A model generated the notes under the pieces. It saw only the letters and a list, made by a program, of their open reading frames with translations. It did not search any database and had not been told where the DNA came from. Source: Catenulisporales bacterium (GTDB taxonomy: Bacteria > Actinomycetota > Actinomycetes > Streptomycetales > Catenulisporaceae). From it: 43,574 nucleotides of DNA. Positions 33,637-41,787 of this stretch are shown here, piece after piece (positions within the stretch are counted from its first letter, which is position 1; each line of letters starts with the position of its first letter). The DNA lies in assembly GCA_019510485.1 (NCBI GenBank), contig JAEKKI010000146.1, positions 1-43,574 of the forward strand, written 5' to 3'. The translations under genes and the position numbers were made by a program.

Positions 33637-34925
33637 GCGCGGAGTCGATAGTCCTGGACGGTATCGAACGCGCGCTGCGCGACCTGGCCGCCGGCCGTCC
33701 GGTCGTCGTGGTCGACGACGAGGACCGGGAGAACGAGGGCGACCTGATCTTCGCCGCGTCCTTGGCCACGCCCGAGGTCGTGGGCTTCACCATCCGGTAC
33801 TCCTCCGGGGTGATCTGCGTGCCGCTGCCGGCGGTGGACGCCGACCGGCTGAACCTGCCGCCGATGACCGCGATCAACCAGGACCGCAAGGGCACCGCCT
33901 ACACGGTGTCGGTGGACGCGCGCGACGGTGTCAGCACCGGCATCTCGGCCGCCGACCGGGCCCGCACCATCCGGCTGCTGGCCGACCCGCAGACCCGCGC
34001 CGACGATCTGACCAGGCCCGGCCACGTGTTCCCGCTGCGCGCCAACCCCGGCGGCGTGCTGGTCCGCCCCGGGCACACCGAGGCCTCGATCGACCTGTGC
34101 CGGCTGGCCGGACTGCCGCTGGCCGCCGGGATCTGCGAGATCGTCAACGACGACGGGTCGATGGCGCGGCTGCCGGAGCTGGCCGTGTTCGCCAAGGAGC
34201 ACGACCTGGCGCTGATCTCCATCGCGGACCTGATCGCCTACCTGCGCCGGACCGAGAAGTCGGTGACCAAGGTCGCCGAGACCCGGCTGCCGACCGTCTT
34301 CGGCGAGTTCAGCGCCGTCGGCTACAGCTCCGATGTGGACGGCGCCGAGCACGTCGCGCTGGTGCGCGGCGAGATCGGCGACGGCGAGGACGTGCTGGTG
34401 CGGGTCCACTCCGAATGCCTGACCGGGGACATCTTCGGCTCGCTGCGCTGCGACTGCGGCCCGCAGCTGCACGCCGCGCTGCACGCCGTGGAGCAGGAAG
34501 GCCGCGGCGTCGTCCTCTACATGCGCGGCCACGAGGGCCGGGGCATCGGCCTGATGCACAAGCTGCGCGCCTACCAGCTGCAGGAGCTCGGCCACGACAC
34601 CGTGGACGCCAACCTGGAGCTGGGCCTGCCGGCCGATGCGCGCGACTACGGCACCGGCGCGCAGATCCTGGCCGACCTCGGCGTGCGGTCGATGCGGCTG
34701 CTGACCAACAACCCGGCCAAGCGCAGCGCGCTGGAGGGCTTCGGGCTGACGGTGACCGGCCGGGTGCCGCTGCCGGCTGCCGGACCTGGAGGAGCAGGAG
34801 GCCGAGCACCTGGCCACCGCGGTCGGGACCTGATCGCCGGTTTCTTCTCGGTAACCGACAACCGGCAACCGACAACCGACCACCGAGACCGGACCCCGGC
34901 CGCCGCGCCGGGTCTGGAAGACTGA
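33633..34925 (+). CDS. ribBA: Bifunctional DHBP synthase / GTP cyclohydrolase II with altered C-terminus
   Basis: 430 residues. The N-terminal DHBP synthase has '[19 protein letters not shown]' and '[20 protein letters not shown]'. The C-terminal GTP cyclohydrolase II has the zinc cysteines in '[20 protein letters not shown]' and the substrate loop '[20 protein letters not shown]'. The normal end of the second domain (…NLRYL-TK--RMGH…) is missing. After GRVPLP at about 34774 the frame reads Gly/Ala-rich filler and runs on to 34925. In the next frame the same DNA reads [18 protein letters not shown] and stops at 34833, a plausible original tail. This implies a deletion of the conserved segment at a CTGCCGG-CTGCCGG junction. 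Reading continues through an ACCGACAACCG-rich stretch (34852-34886). Confidence 0.9.
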   Translation: MSAESIVLDGIERALRDLAAGRPVVVVDDEDRENEGDLIFAASLATPEVVGFTIRYSSGVICVPLPAVDADRLNLPPMTAINQDRKGTAYTVSVDARDGVSTGISAADRARTIRLLADPQTRADDLTRPGHVFPLRANPGGVLVRPGHTEASIDLCRLAGLPLAAGICEIVNDDGSMARLPELAVFAKEHDLALISIADLIAYLRRTEKSVTKVAETRLPTVFGEFSAVGYSSDVDGAEHVALVRGEIGDGEDVLVRVHSECLTGDIFGSLRCDCGPQLHAALHAVEQEGRGVVLYMRGHEGRGIGLMHKLRAYQLQELGHDTVDANLELGLPADARDYGTGAQILADLGVRSMRLLTNNPAKRSALEGFGLTVTGRVPLPAAGPGGAGGRAPGHRGRDLIAGFFSVTDNRQPTTDHRDRTPAAAPGLED

Positions 34926-34987
34926 GCCCGCGCGCTGGACAGGCACGCGAAGCGCCCTACATATATGCACGAGGAGTGAAGAGAAAC

Positions 34988-35476
34988 GTGAGCGGAGCGG
35001 GAGCGCCGGCCATCAGCGTCGAGGGCGGCGCGGACCTCAGGGTCGCGGTGGTGGCCGCGCAGTGGCACACCGAGGTCATGGACGGCCTGGTGGCCGGTGC
35101 GCAGAAGGCGCTCGCCGAGATCGGCGCGCGGCACGACCTGTACCGGGTACCGGGCGCCTTCGAGCTCCCGGTGGTGACCCAGGCGCTGGCCTCCAGCGGC
35201 GGCGTCACCTACGACGCGGTGGTGGCCCTCGGCGTGGTCATCCGCGGCGGCACCCCGCACTTCGACTACGTCTGCGCCGCGGCCACCGACGGCCTGTCCC
35301 GGGTGGCCCTGGACACCGGCACCCCGATCGGCTTCGGCCTGCTCACCTGCGACACCGAGGAGCAGGCCCTGGCCCGCGCCGGCCTGCCGGACTCCAGCGA
35401 GGACAAGGGCCGCGAGGCCGTCGAGGCCGCGGTGTACACCGCGCAGCTGCTGAAGAAGATCGGGGCGGCGCAGTGA
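34988..35476 (+). CDS. ribH: 6,7-Dimethyl-8-ribityllumazine synthase
   Basis: 162 residues from GTG 34988, downstream of GAGGAG. Signatures are '[20 protein letters not shown]', '[16 protein letters not shown]', '[20 protein letters not shown]' and '[20 protein letters not shown]'. It condenses the RibA- and RibB-derived intermediates to lumazine, the substrate of RibE. It forms icosahedral or pentameric shells in many bacteria. The GTGA overlap couples it to hisE. Confidence 0.95.
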   Translation: MSGAGAPAISVEGGADLRVAVVAAQWHTEVMDGLVAGAQKALAEIGARHDLYRVPGAFELPVVTQALASSGGVTYDAVVALGVVIRGGTPHFDYVCAAATDGLSRVALDTGTPIGFGLLTCDTEEQALARAGLPDSSEDKGREAVEAAVYTAQLLKKIGAAQ

Positions 35477-35802
35477 ACGCCTCGCCCAGCGCCGACGAGC
35501 CGGTGGAGGTCCCGGTGGGAACCGCGGTTCCGGTGACGGCGAAGACCTTCGAGGTCTTGTTCGGCGAGCTGTCCGCGAAGGCGGAGCGCGGCGAGGAGGG
35601 ATCTCGGACGGTGGAGCTGCTGGGCCTGGGCGTGCACGCGATCGGGAAGAAGATCGTGGAGGAGGCGGCCGAGGTGTGGATGGCTGCCGAGTATGAGGAC
35701 GGGGATCGGACGGCTGAGGAGATCTCTCAGCTGCTGTATCACGTGCAGGTGCTGATGCTGGCTCGCGGGTTGGACTTGGGGGATGTGTACAAGTACCTGT
35801 GA
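35473..35802 (+). CDS. hisE: Phosphoribosyl-ATP pyrophosphatase
   Basis: 109 residues from GTG 35473 (GTGA overlap with ribH). The MazG-like all-helical fold shows '[20 protein letters not shown]' and the metal-binding '[20 protein letters not shown]' with '[14 protein letters not shown]'. It hydrolyses phosphoribosyl-ATP in the second step of histidine synthesis. The first 20 residues are an extra Pro/Val-rich stretch. Followed 12 bases later by a strong hairpin. Confidence 0.93.
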   Translation: MNASPSADEPVEVPVGTAVPVTAKTFEVLFGELSAKAERGEEGSRTVELLGLGVHAIGKKIVEEAAEVWMAAEYEDGDRTAEEISQLLYHVQVLMLARGLDLGDVYKYL

Positions 35803-35814
35803 TGTGTGCTTGTG

Positions 35815-35846
35815 GCGAGGGGCTCTGCTTCGGCGGAGCCCCTCGC
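35815..35846 (+). terminator. 14-bp stem with UUCG loop after hisE
   Basis: Left arm GCGAGGGGCTCTGC (35815-35828), loop TTCG, right arm GCGGAGCCCCTCGC (35833-35846), with one G-T wobble; GTTCCCCC follows. The extra-stable tetraloop and the position just after the hisE stop mark the end of the riboflavin-hisE transcript, so hisG probably has its own promoter in the next 117 bases. Confidence 0.85.
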
Positions 35847-35963
35847 GTTCCCCCGCTCCGCCGTTCATCCCACCGAGTGAACAACCCCACCCCCGGGCCG
35901 CACAGTGGTCGATACTTGCGGCGGGAGATCTATCAACCACCGGTAACCGAAAGGTCACACACC

Positions 35964-36827
35964 ATGTTGCGCATCGCCCTGCCGAACAAGGGATCGCTCT
36001 CCGAGGCGGCCACGGCGATGCTCCATGAGGCCGGCTACCGCCCCCGCAAGGACGGCAAGGAGCTGATGGTCGTCGATCCGGCCAACAACGCCGAGCTCTT
36101 CTTCCTGCGCCCGCGCGACATCGCCACCTACGTCGGCTCCGGGCGGCTGGACATCGGGATCACCGGCCGTGACCTGCTGCTGGACTCCGGGGCGTCGGCC
36201 GAGCCGATCATGGACCTGGGCTTCGCCCGATCCACCTTCCGCTTCGCCGCGCTGCCCGCGACGGTCGAGAAGGTCGCCAAGGAGCCGGGCGTCGCCGGGC
36301 TGGCCGGACTGCGCATCGCCTCCGCGTACCCCGGTGTGGTCCGCGACTACCTGGCCGGGGCCGGGGTGAACGCCGAGGTGGTGAAGCTCGACGGCGCGGT
36401 GGAGGTGTCGATCGCGCTCGGCGTGGCGGACGTGGTGGCTGACGTCGTGGAGACCGGGACCACGCTGCGGCACGCCGGGCTGGAGGTGTTCGGCGAGCCG
36501 ATCCTGACCTCCGAGGCGCAGCTGATCCGGCGGGCCGGGGCCGAGGACAGTCCGGCGGTCCAGCAGTTCGTGCGGCGGCTCAAGGGGGTCATCACCGCGC
36601 GCGAGTACGTGCTCATGGACTACGACATCCGGGCCGAGGACGTGGACGAGGCGGTGCGGATCACCCCGGGCATCGAGTCCCCGACCGTCTCCCCGCTGCA
36701 CGACCGCGGCTGGGTCGCGGTGCGGTCGATGGTCAAGCGCGCCGAGGCCCAGCGGATGATGGACGATTTGTGGGATCTGGGTGCCAGGGGGATCCTCGTC
36801 ACGGATATCCTCGCGTGTCGGCTTTAG
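35964..36827 (+). CDS. hisG: ATP phosphoribosyltransferase, long form
   Basis: 287 residues from ATG 35964, with AAAGG upstream. It starts MLRIALPNKGSLSEAATAML. Family marks are 'YVGSGRLDIGITGRDLLLDS', 'VEVSIALGVADVVADVVETG' with 'TTLRHAGL' (the PRPP loop), and the C-terminal regulatory domain 'GIESPTVSPLHDRGWVAVRS' that binds histidine in long-form HisG. It commits ATP and PRPP to histidine synthesis. The partner HisE gene lies just upstream, beyond the terminator. Confidence 0.95.
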   Translation: MLRIALPNKGSLSEAATAMLHEAGYRPRKDGKELMVVDPANNAELFFLRPRDIATYVGSGRLDIGITGRDLLLDSGASAEPIMDLGFARSTFRFAALPATVEKVAKEPGVAGLAGLRIASAYPGVVRDYLAGAGVNAEVVKLDGAVEVSIALGVADVVADVVETGTTLRHAGLEVFGEPILTSEAQLIRRAGAEDSPAVQQFVRRLKGVITAREYVLMDYDIRAEDVDEAVRITPGIESPTVSPLHDRGWVAVRSMVKRAEAQRMMDDLWDLGARGILVTDILACRL

Positions 36828-36851
36828 TTGTCAGGGTTCGACGAGCCCGGA

Positions 36852-37394
36852 ATGAAACGGACCAGCGCGCAGGTGACGGACAACCATGATCACGACCAGG
36901 CGCCCGAACCCTCCGACCCGTTCGCCCTTCCGGCCCCGGACACGGTGCCCCGGCTGCCGGTGACGTTCCGGCCGACCCGCACCCGCGTGGCCGTGTACGC
37001 GGTGTCGAGCTTGCTGATCGCGACACTGGTCGTCGTGGCCCTGATACTGCCGGACACCGGCCCCACGGCCTGGTCGATCCCGGAACGGACGGGCTTCGCC
37101 GCGATCGGCCCGCTGATCTCGGCCGGGCTGTACCTGCTGGCCCGGCCCCGCATCGTCGCCGACGAGCAGGGCGTGACCGTGGTGAACACGGTCCGCACGC
37201 AGCATCTGGAGTGGGCGCAGATCGTCCGGGTGAACCTGCGCCCCGGCGACCCGTGGGTGCTGCTGGACCTGGACAGCGGCGAGGTGCTGCCGGCGATGGG
37301 GATCCAGGCGTCCGGTGGGAAGGCGGCGCGGCGGGCGGCGGGGGAGTTGCGGGCTTTGGTGGATGAGCACACGCGGACTGAGCGGGATGATTAG
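36852..37394 (+). CDS. PH-domain membrane protein
   Basis: 180 residues from ATG 36852, 24 bases after hisG (a TTG at 36828 would also be in frame). A hydrophilic N-terminus is followed by two transmembrane helices ('VAVYAVSSLLIATLVVVALI' and 'TGFAAIGPLISAGLYLLA'). A bacterial PH-like domain then reads 'RPRIVADEQGVTVVNTVRTQ', 'LEWAQIVRVNLRPGDPWVLL'. Genes of this type often follow hisG in Streptomyces relatives. Function unknown. It is the last core gene before the accessory cassette. Confidence 0.82.
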   Translation: MKRTSAQVTDNHDHDQAPEPSDPFALPAPDTVPRLPVTFRPTRTRVAVYAVSSLLIATLVVVALILPDTGPTAWSIPERTGFAAIGPLISAGLYLLARPRIVADEQGVTVVNTVRTQHLEWAQIVRVNLRPGDPWVLLDLDSGEVLPAMGIQASGGKAARRAAGELRALVDEHTRTERDD

Positions 37395-37429
37395 GGCTGT
37401 TTCGGGTTGGTCTTTTGGTTGTGGGTCGG

Positions 37430-37578
37430 GTTCGAATTCGGGTTCGGATTCGGTGGCAAGGTGCGGTGGGTGGGTGGTTGAAGAGCTTTATTACGGCCTT
37501 CGGCCACGGTGCACGGGTTCGGCTGGGAGCCGCAGTTCGCCGGCGGGCTTCGCGCAGTTCGCGTCGGCGGGTGGCAGT
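37430..37578 (-). repeat. Left copy of an inverted ~150-bp repeat flanking the accessory cassette
   Basis: This stretch is an inverted copy of 42826-42975. Exact shared blocks include 28 bases (37452-37479 with 42917-42944) and 20 bases (37493-37512 with 42886-42905). A 60-base core shows 9 differences by my count. Read on the minus strand it follows the lipoprotein gene and contains a short reading frame ending CAKPAGELRLPAEPVHRGRR-P and stop. It contains GGCCGAAGGCC, a small hairpin. The 350 bases between the PH gene and the lipoprotein gene hold nothing else recognisable. Confidence 0.85.
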
Positions 37579-37744
37579 GGAGTGCTGGTGCACCGTGGAC
37601 ACCGACGTGATGCACGCAGGATGTCGCTGGAGAGACGCCGACACACTGCTGTTGGCCTCCTTTGCGCGGCGGGTCGTGTACGGGGGCCGTTGGAGAGCTG
37701 GGCCGACGATGATGTGATCTGAAGGATCGGTGAGGCCCGCCAGA

Positions 37745-38374
37745 TCAGGGCTGTGGTTTGTCGATCTCCGCGGCGACCCGGCTGGCCTCGGTGGCCAAGG
37801 TGACGCTCGCCCCGGGCGCAAGTGGCCGATCGGCGTGCGCCGCGTACCAAGTGTCCAGCGCGCTGCCTGGCTGGATGTCGTGGTTCGGGCCAAACATGCC
37901 GGGCGTGTCGGCCGACGTCAGGTACCCCGCATCCATGAGCTCCTGAACGATGATCATGTGAGTCACCTCGTCGGTGGTCAACGCGGGGACATGATGCTTG
38001 CGATCCTTGGCGCTCTGCAATCGTGACAGCCGGCGCAGGGCCGCCGTCGCCTTGTCGGCCTCGTTCATGATCGTGACCGAAGAGGTCTTGGAAAGCTTCA
38101 AGTTCTGGCCCACCACATACCAGGAACTGAAGCCCGGTGACGCGGTCACGACACCATTGATCACTATGTCGCGGGTGAGGTTCAGGCTGCCGAAGTCCGA
38201 CCCTTCGGTGTCCATAGCTATCTGCGTGAGGATGATGTGGGCGCGCGCACGCGCATCGTCGTCAAGATCGGCCTCCTTCGGCCTGGGCGCGGACGTGCTG
38301 TGAGAGCAAGCTGTGGCGGTCATGACAAGAACCGCAATCGCGAGAAGGCCTGTCCGGTGTGAGTGTCGGTTCAT
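37745..38374 (-). CDS. Small lipoprotein of the accessory cassette
   Basis: 209 residues from ATG 38374, overlapping the stop of the 748-residue gene (ATGA). The signal peptide MNRHSHRTGLLAIAVLVMTA ends in TATAC (Cys23), a weak but plausible lipobox. The mature protein is helical and charged; no known domain is seen. Residues 69-91 include 'DIVINGVVTASPGFSSWYVV' with 'GQN', which resembles the end of the 748-residue protein ('FQSWWITGQN'). It probably sits on the outer face of the membrane and may bind the same partner. Confidence 0.75.
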   Translation of the reverse strand: MNRHSHRTGLLAIAVLVMTATACSHSTSAPRPKEADLDDDARARAHIILTQIAMDTEGSDFGSLNLTRDIVINGVVTASPGFSSWYVVGQNLKLSKTSSVTIMNEADKATAALRRLSRLQSAKDRKHHVPALTTDEVTHMIIVQELMDAGYLTSADTPGMFGPNHDIQPGSALDTWYAAHADRPLAPGASVTLATEASRVAAEIDKPQP

Positions 38375-40617
38375 GAGTGGATGGCCATCGCATTCTGAAT
38401 CTGGTCGACATAGTGACTGAGCGGTTGCCCGCTTTGGCCCAGGACCGGGTTTTGGCCAGTAATCCACCAGGACTGGAAGGCAGCCGTGTTCTGGATCTTT
38501 CCGCTGGCGTCTACCACGTCCGGGCCGATGGGAATGACGCCAGAAGGCAGAGGATGTGCCGCGTCCGGCTCATGGGTGACCACGGCGAGCGCTCCGGCGT
38601 CGTATGCACCTTGCGCGGCGAGGAGCCTGGCGAAGTCAACCAGACCGATATCTGCGACGTGGTTGGCCGCTTGTGCTTGTGCCGCGTGACTGGTGTCGAA
38701 GAATCTGCCGATGAACCCGGACCCGCCGCCGATCGCCGGTTGCATGAGGCCTTCGATCGACTGAGCCGCGCCGAGCGTGTCCGGGCCTGGAGCGTTGCCG
38801 AACGCGCCGCCGATCATGTTGACGATCAACAAGTGGTTCGCGTTGCGCGCGTCGATCTGCTGGGCCGCGCTGACGCTATGGCGATCGATGAGTAGCTGGG
38901 TGGAGCTGATCAGGTTCGCGTATCCCGGCGTGAGATCGTTCACCGGACCGAAGCGGATTGCGTTGCTTACCGCCTCCGTGTATTTCTTCGCAACCAGTGC
39001 CTGGTAGGCCATGGCGTCGTGGGGATCCTGCAACGCCACCTTGAGGAAGGCCTGCGCATCGGCATTGGGCACCGTAAAAGTATACGGGTTGCCCGGGATA
39101 CCGCCACGCCAGGTGACATCCTGCGTCGAACTGTCCGCTGTCGATTGGGAAAGGTCAAACATGTTGGCTGTAGCGTAGTTGCGTAACGCCGATCCGATCG
39201 AGGCTGGTAGTTCACCTACTGTGCAGATGTGCTCTTTGTTGGACGGATTCCAGTTGCTGAACTCCGATGTCGCCTTGACTAGGTTTAATGCAACCTGCAA
39301 AGCCTGTCGCGTCGTTGGATCATTACCTCGACTCGTCATGACGCCCGCGTTGAGGAACGCCGCGATCGCTGCCGCATCGGGGAAACTCGGCGGGAAGTCG
39401 ATCGCATACGTCCCGCCGAGGGTGCCCATCAGCTCTTTCAGCGCCACCGATCCTCGCAGCAGTTGCGTGACCAGTTGCTGGCCCCCGGCCCCGGACAGGG
39501 CCAACCGAACGGCGTCGCCGTCCTGGGTGGCTGCCTGCAACGCCTGGGACACCGCGTTGCAGAAGCCGGAGTAGTGGGGATCGCCCGCGGAGTTCGTGGC
39601 GAGATCCGTCATCTTCGTGACGAGGTCGGCCAGGAACTGGGCGCCCGGGCCGCTGCCGAATGCCCGGCCGCCACCGGCCGCGGCGACGATCCGGGTCAAG
39701 CCCGCCAGGTCTGTCCCATTCGTGGTGCTGATCAGGAAGTTGAGCTTGCCTACCGACGCGGCCTTCGCCGTGGCCTGGCCGAGCTGGGCCAGCAATGCCT
39801 GGTCTTCCGGTGTGAGGCTTCCGTCGGGCTGCTTGTCGTGCTGGTCCAGGTAGCCGGGGATCTGACCCAGCAGCGGCCCGAACCCGAGCCAGAAGTCGGA
39901 GTTGTCCCCGTACTGGTTGATCATGTCCTGGATCTCGGCGCGGAACTGCTCAGGCGTGAGCGCGCCGGCGCCACCGCCGATCGTCGCGCGCAAGGCGTCG
40001 AGCTGGCCGCTGAACAGATCCGCGCCTGCGTACTGCAACCCGGCGAGGTCCGCGATGTCGCCGTGGAAGCTGGTGAACGTCTCGGTGAAGTCCGCGAAGC
40101 GCCGATCGGCCAGGGCTGCCTTGACCAGTCGCAGGTGGTCGTCGGCTTCGGCCAGTTCCCGCACGCAGGCTTGCTTCGCCTTGTCGTGATCCTGCGAGGC
40201 TTGGTCGGCGTGGGAAGCCAGCAGCGCCGCCGCGCCGCCGCGGCCGCCCGCGTTCGCGGGGTTGGCCAGGACCTGTGCCTGGAGCGAGGACTGCGTCTTG
40301 GCGAACGATGCCTGCCCGTCGCGCAGGGCCTGGGCATAGGAACGGACGGCCGTCGCGGCCTGGTTGTAGACGTCCGCCATCTGTTCCAGAAGGTTCGGCA
40401 GCGGCTCCAGCGTCGCCCGGAACGCGTCGGCGCTCTTGCCCAGCCAGCGGGTCAAGGAGGGGTCTCTGGCCAGGCTGACGATGCCGATGCGGATCTCGGT
40501 GGTGTGGGCTTCGCGGGCGCCGAGCTTGGTCGCGAACGCGTCGTACTCCGCCGGGTCGCCGTCCCATGGATCGTATGAGGGCAGGACGCCACCGCCGCCG
40601 GTACTGGTCGTGCTCAA
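38371..40617 (-). CDS. 748-residue WxG-like protein, type VII secretion-associated candidate
   Basis: TTG start at 40617, five bases after AGGAGG and overlapping the previous stop (TTGA). The N-terminal ~150 residues form a long helical hairpin with 'RWLGKSADAFRATLEPLPNL' (W58-L-G60), 'QMADVYNQAATAVRSYAQAL' and further coiled helices. This is the WxG100/LXG-type layout of proteins exported by actinobacterial ESX-like systems. The middle (about 240-560) is rich in Ala/Gly/Asn helices; the C-terminus ends with 'FQSWWITGQN'. There is no signal peptide. I recognise no catalytic or toxin motif, and no EccC-type secretion gene is in the window. Confidence 0.8.
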   Translation of the reverse strand: MSTTSTGGGGVLPSYDPWDGDPAEYDAFATKLGAREAHTTEIRIGIVSLARDPSLTRWLGKSADAFRATLEPLPNLLEQMADVYNQAATAVRSYAQALRDGQASFAKTQSSLQAQVLANPANAGGRGGAAALLASHADQASQDHDKAKQACVRELAEADDHLRLVKAALADRRFADFTETFTSFHGDIADLAGLQYAGADLFSGQLDALRATIGGGAGALTPEQFRAEIQDMINQYGDNSDFWLGFGPLLGQIPGYLDQHDKQPDGSLTPEDQALLAQLGQATAKAASVGKLNFLISTTNGTDLAGLTRIVAAAGGGRAFGSGPGAQFLADLVTKMTDLATNSAGDPHYSGFCNAVSQALQAATQDGDAVRLALSGAGGQQLVTQLLRGSVALKELMGTLGGTYAIDFPPSFPDAAAIAAFLNAGVMTSRGNDPTTRQALQVALNLVKATSEFSNWNPSNKEHICTVGELPASIGSALRNYATANMFDLSQSTADSSTQDVTWRGGIPGNPYTFTVPNADAQAFLKVALQDPHDAMAYQALVAKKYTEAVSNAIRFGPVNDLTPGYANLISSTQLLIDRHSVSAAQQIDARNANHLLIVNMIGGAFGNAPGPDTLGAAQSIEGLMQPAIGGGSGFIGRFFDTSHAAQAQAANHVADIGLVDFARLLAAQGAYDAGALAVVTHEPDAAHPLPSGVIPIGPDVVDASGKIQNTAAFQSWWITGQNPVLGQSGQPLSHYVDQIQNAMAIHS

Positions 40618-40916
40618 AACGCCTCCTGGATCCGCGAACCGTGGACGTGCGGCGGGAGGTCGTGCGCCAATGCGGTATCGAGGTTCTCGGCGGCCTGCGC
40701 GGCGGTGTCGGCGAATCCGGCCAGCGTGCTCAGGTAGTTGTTCAGGCTGCTGCCGCAGGCGTGGTCGGTGGAGGAAAGGCTGCTCATCTGGTCCAGCAGC
40801 GAGCCGTCACAGACGCCGCCCGGACTGTGCAGCGGGGCTGAGAAGTCCGCCAGCAACCCCCTGAGCTGGCCCGCGAAGTCCGATAACGCGTGCGTGTCAA
40901 TGTAAAGGTCTGCCAC
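40614..40916 (-). CDS. Small helical protein, WXG100-sized partner
   Basis: 100 residues from GTG 40916 with GGGGGG upstream, coupled to the larger gene by TTGA. It starts MADLYIDTHALSDFAGQLRG and contains two predicted helices around 'LNNYLSTLAGFADTAAQAAE'. The length and position before a WxG-like gene fit a WXG100-type partner, but no WxG motif is present. Two Cys (36 and 54) are unusual for the family. It is the first gene of the leftward unit. The 244-bp gap to the divergent lipoprotein gene must hold both promoters. Confidence 0.65.
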   Translation of the reverse strand: MADLYIDTHALSDFAGQLRGLLADFSAPLHSPGGVCDGSLLDQMSSLSSTDHACGSSLNNYLSTLAGFADTAAQAAENLDTALAHDLPPHVHGSRIQEAF

Positions 40917-41160
40917 GGTCCCCCCGCATCACATAAGCCTTCGAACTCACCCGTCCACAGAGCAACGCCGACCAACCTAGTTCAGGACCGGACCCGCCGA
41001 CAACGCCGAGGCCACCCTTGGTGAGCGGTGGGCTACTGGACGCCAACCCGTTTCCCCCGTATTTTGGCTGATCAATTATCAGAGCGTTGCGACTTGACGC
41101 GCGTGTGGCGTGAGTGATCAAGTCGTCACTGTTCTGTTGGTGGCTCGTAGGGGGATCGAG

Positions 41161-41787
41161 TTGAGTCCGAAGCGCACGTCAGTCCACGTCGTCGCAGTTG
41201 CCTTTCTCATCTGTGCGGCCCTGGCGGCCTGTGGATCGGGAAGCGGGACCAACTCCTCCGCGGGCACTCCGCCGCCGTCGACGTTGAGCTCGTCTTCGGC
41301 CTCGGCATCGGTCTCCAGTTCGGCACCGACGTCGAGTTCTCCGTCGTCGGTCGATCCGACGGAGAAGGCCAAGGCTGATGCGCTGGCCGTTTATAGCAAC
41401 ATGGTGAAGGCGATGACCGAGGAGCTGAACACCAACCAGTTCAGCGCCGAGGTGCCTAAATACGCCTCAGGCGATGCCTATCTGAAGATCACCAGTGCGT
41501 ACAGTGGGGATCTGAAGAAGCATGTCATCTATGTGGGCAAGCCCCAAAGCTCCCCGCAGGTGAGCGCGACGAACTTGTCGTCGAAACCGGCCACCGTCAC
41601 GATCACCGACTGCTTCGGCGGCCCGAGCTGGAGGGTGATATTCGCCGCCGACGGGGACGGGCACAAGAAGGGGGACAGCGCCGGATCACCGACCGTGCCG
41701 CACATACTGACCGTAGTGGTCGTCCAAGAGCCGCAGGGCAACTGGATGGCGCTGACCTACAACCTCGCTCTGGATAAGCCGTGCTGA
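41161..41787 (+). CDS. Lipoprotein with Ser-rich linker
   Basis: 208 residues from TTG 41161 with AGGGGGATCGAG upstream; the more upstream GTG 41110 would give an atypical signal. The signal peptide ends ICAALAAC. A ~40-residue Ser/Pro/Thr linker keeps the domain away from the membrane. The globular part ('ALAVYSNMVKAMTEELNTNQ', 'ITDCFGGPSWRVIF', 'TVVVVQEPQGNWMALTYNLA') has the look of a small alpha/beta extracellular domain, with a Cys close to the end. No named family is recognised. The last 7 bases overlap the next gene. Confidence 0.75.
   Translation: MSPKRTSVHVVAVAFLICAALAACGSGSGTNSSAGTPPPSTLSSSSASASVSSSAPTSSSPSSVDPTEKAKADALAVYSNMVKAMTEELNTNQFSAEVPKYASGDAYLKITSAYSGDLKKHVIYVGKPQSSPQVSATNLSSKPATVTITDCFGGPSWRVIFAADGDGHKKGDSAGSPTVPHILTVVVVQEPQGNWMALTYNLALDKPC

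Noticed and set aside
34852..34886. Repeats of ACCGACAACCG after ribBA
   Set aside because: Looks like short low-complexity DNA newly read through by the shifted ribBA frame; too few units for a CRISPR or protein-binding array.
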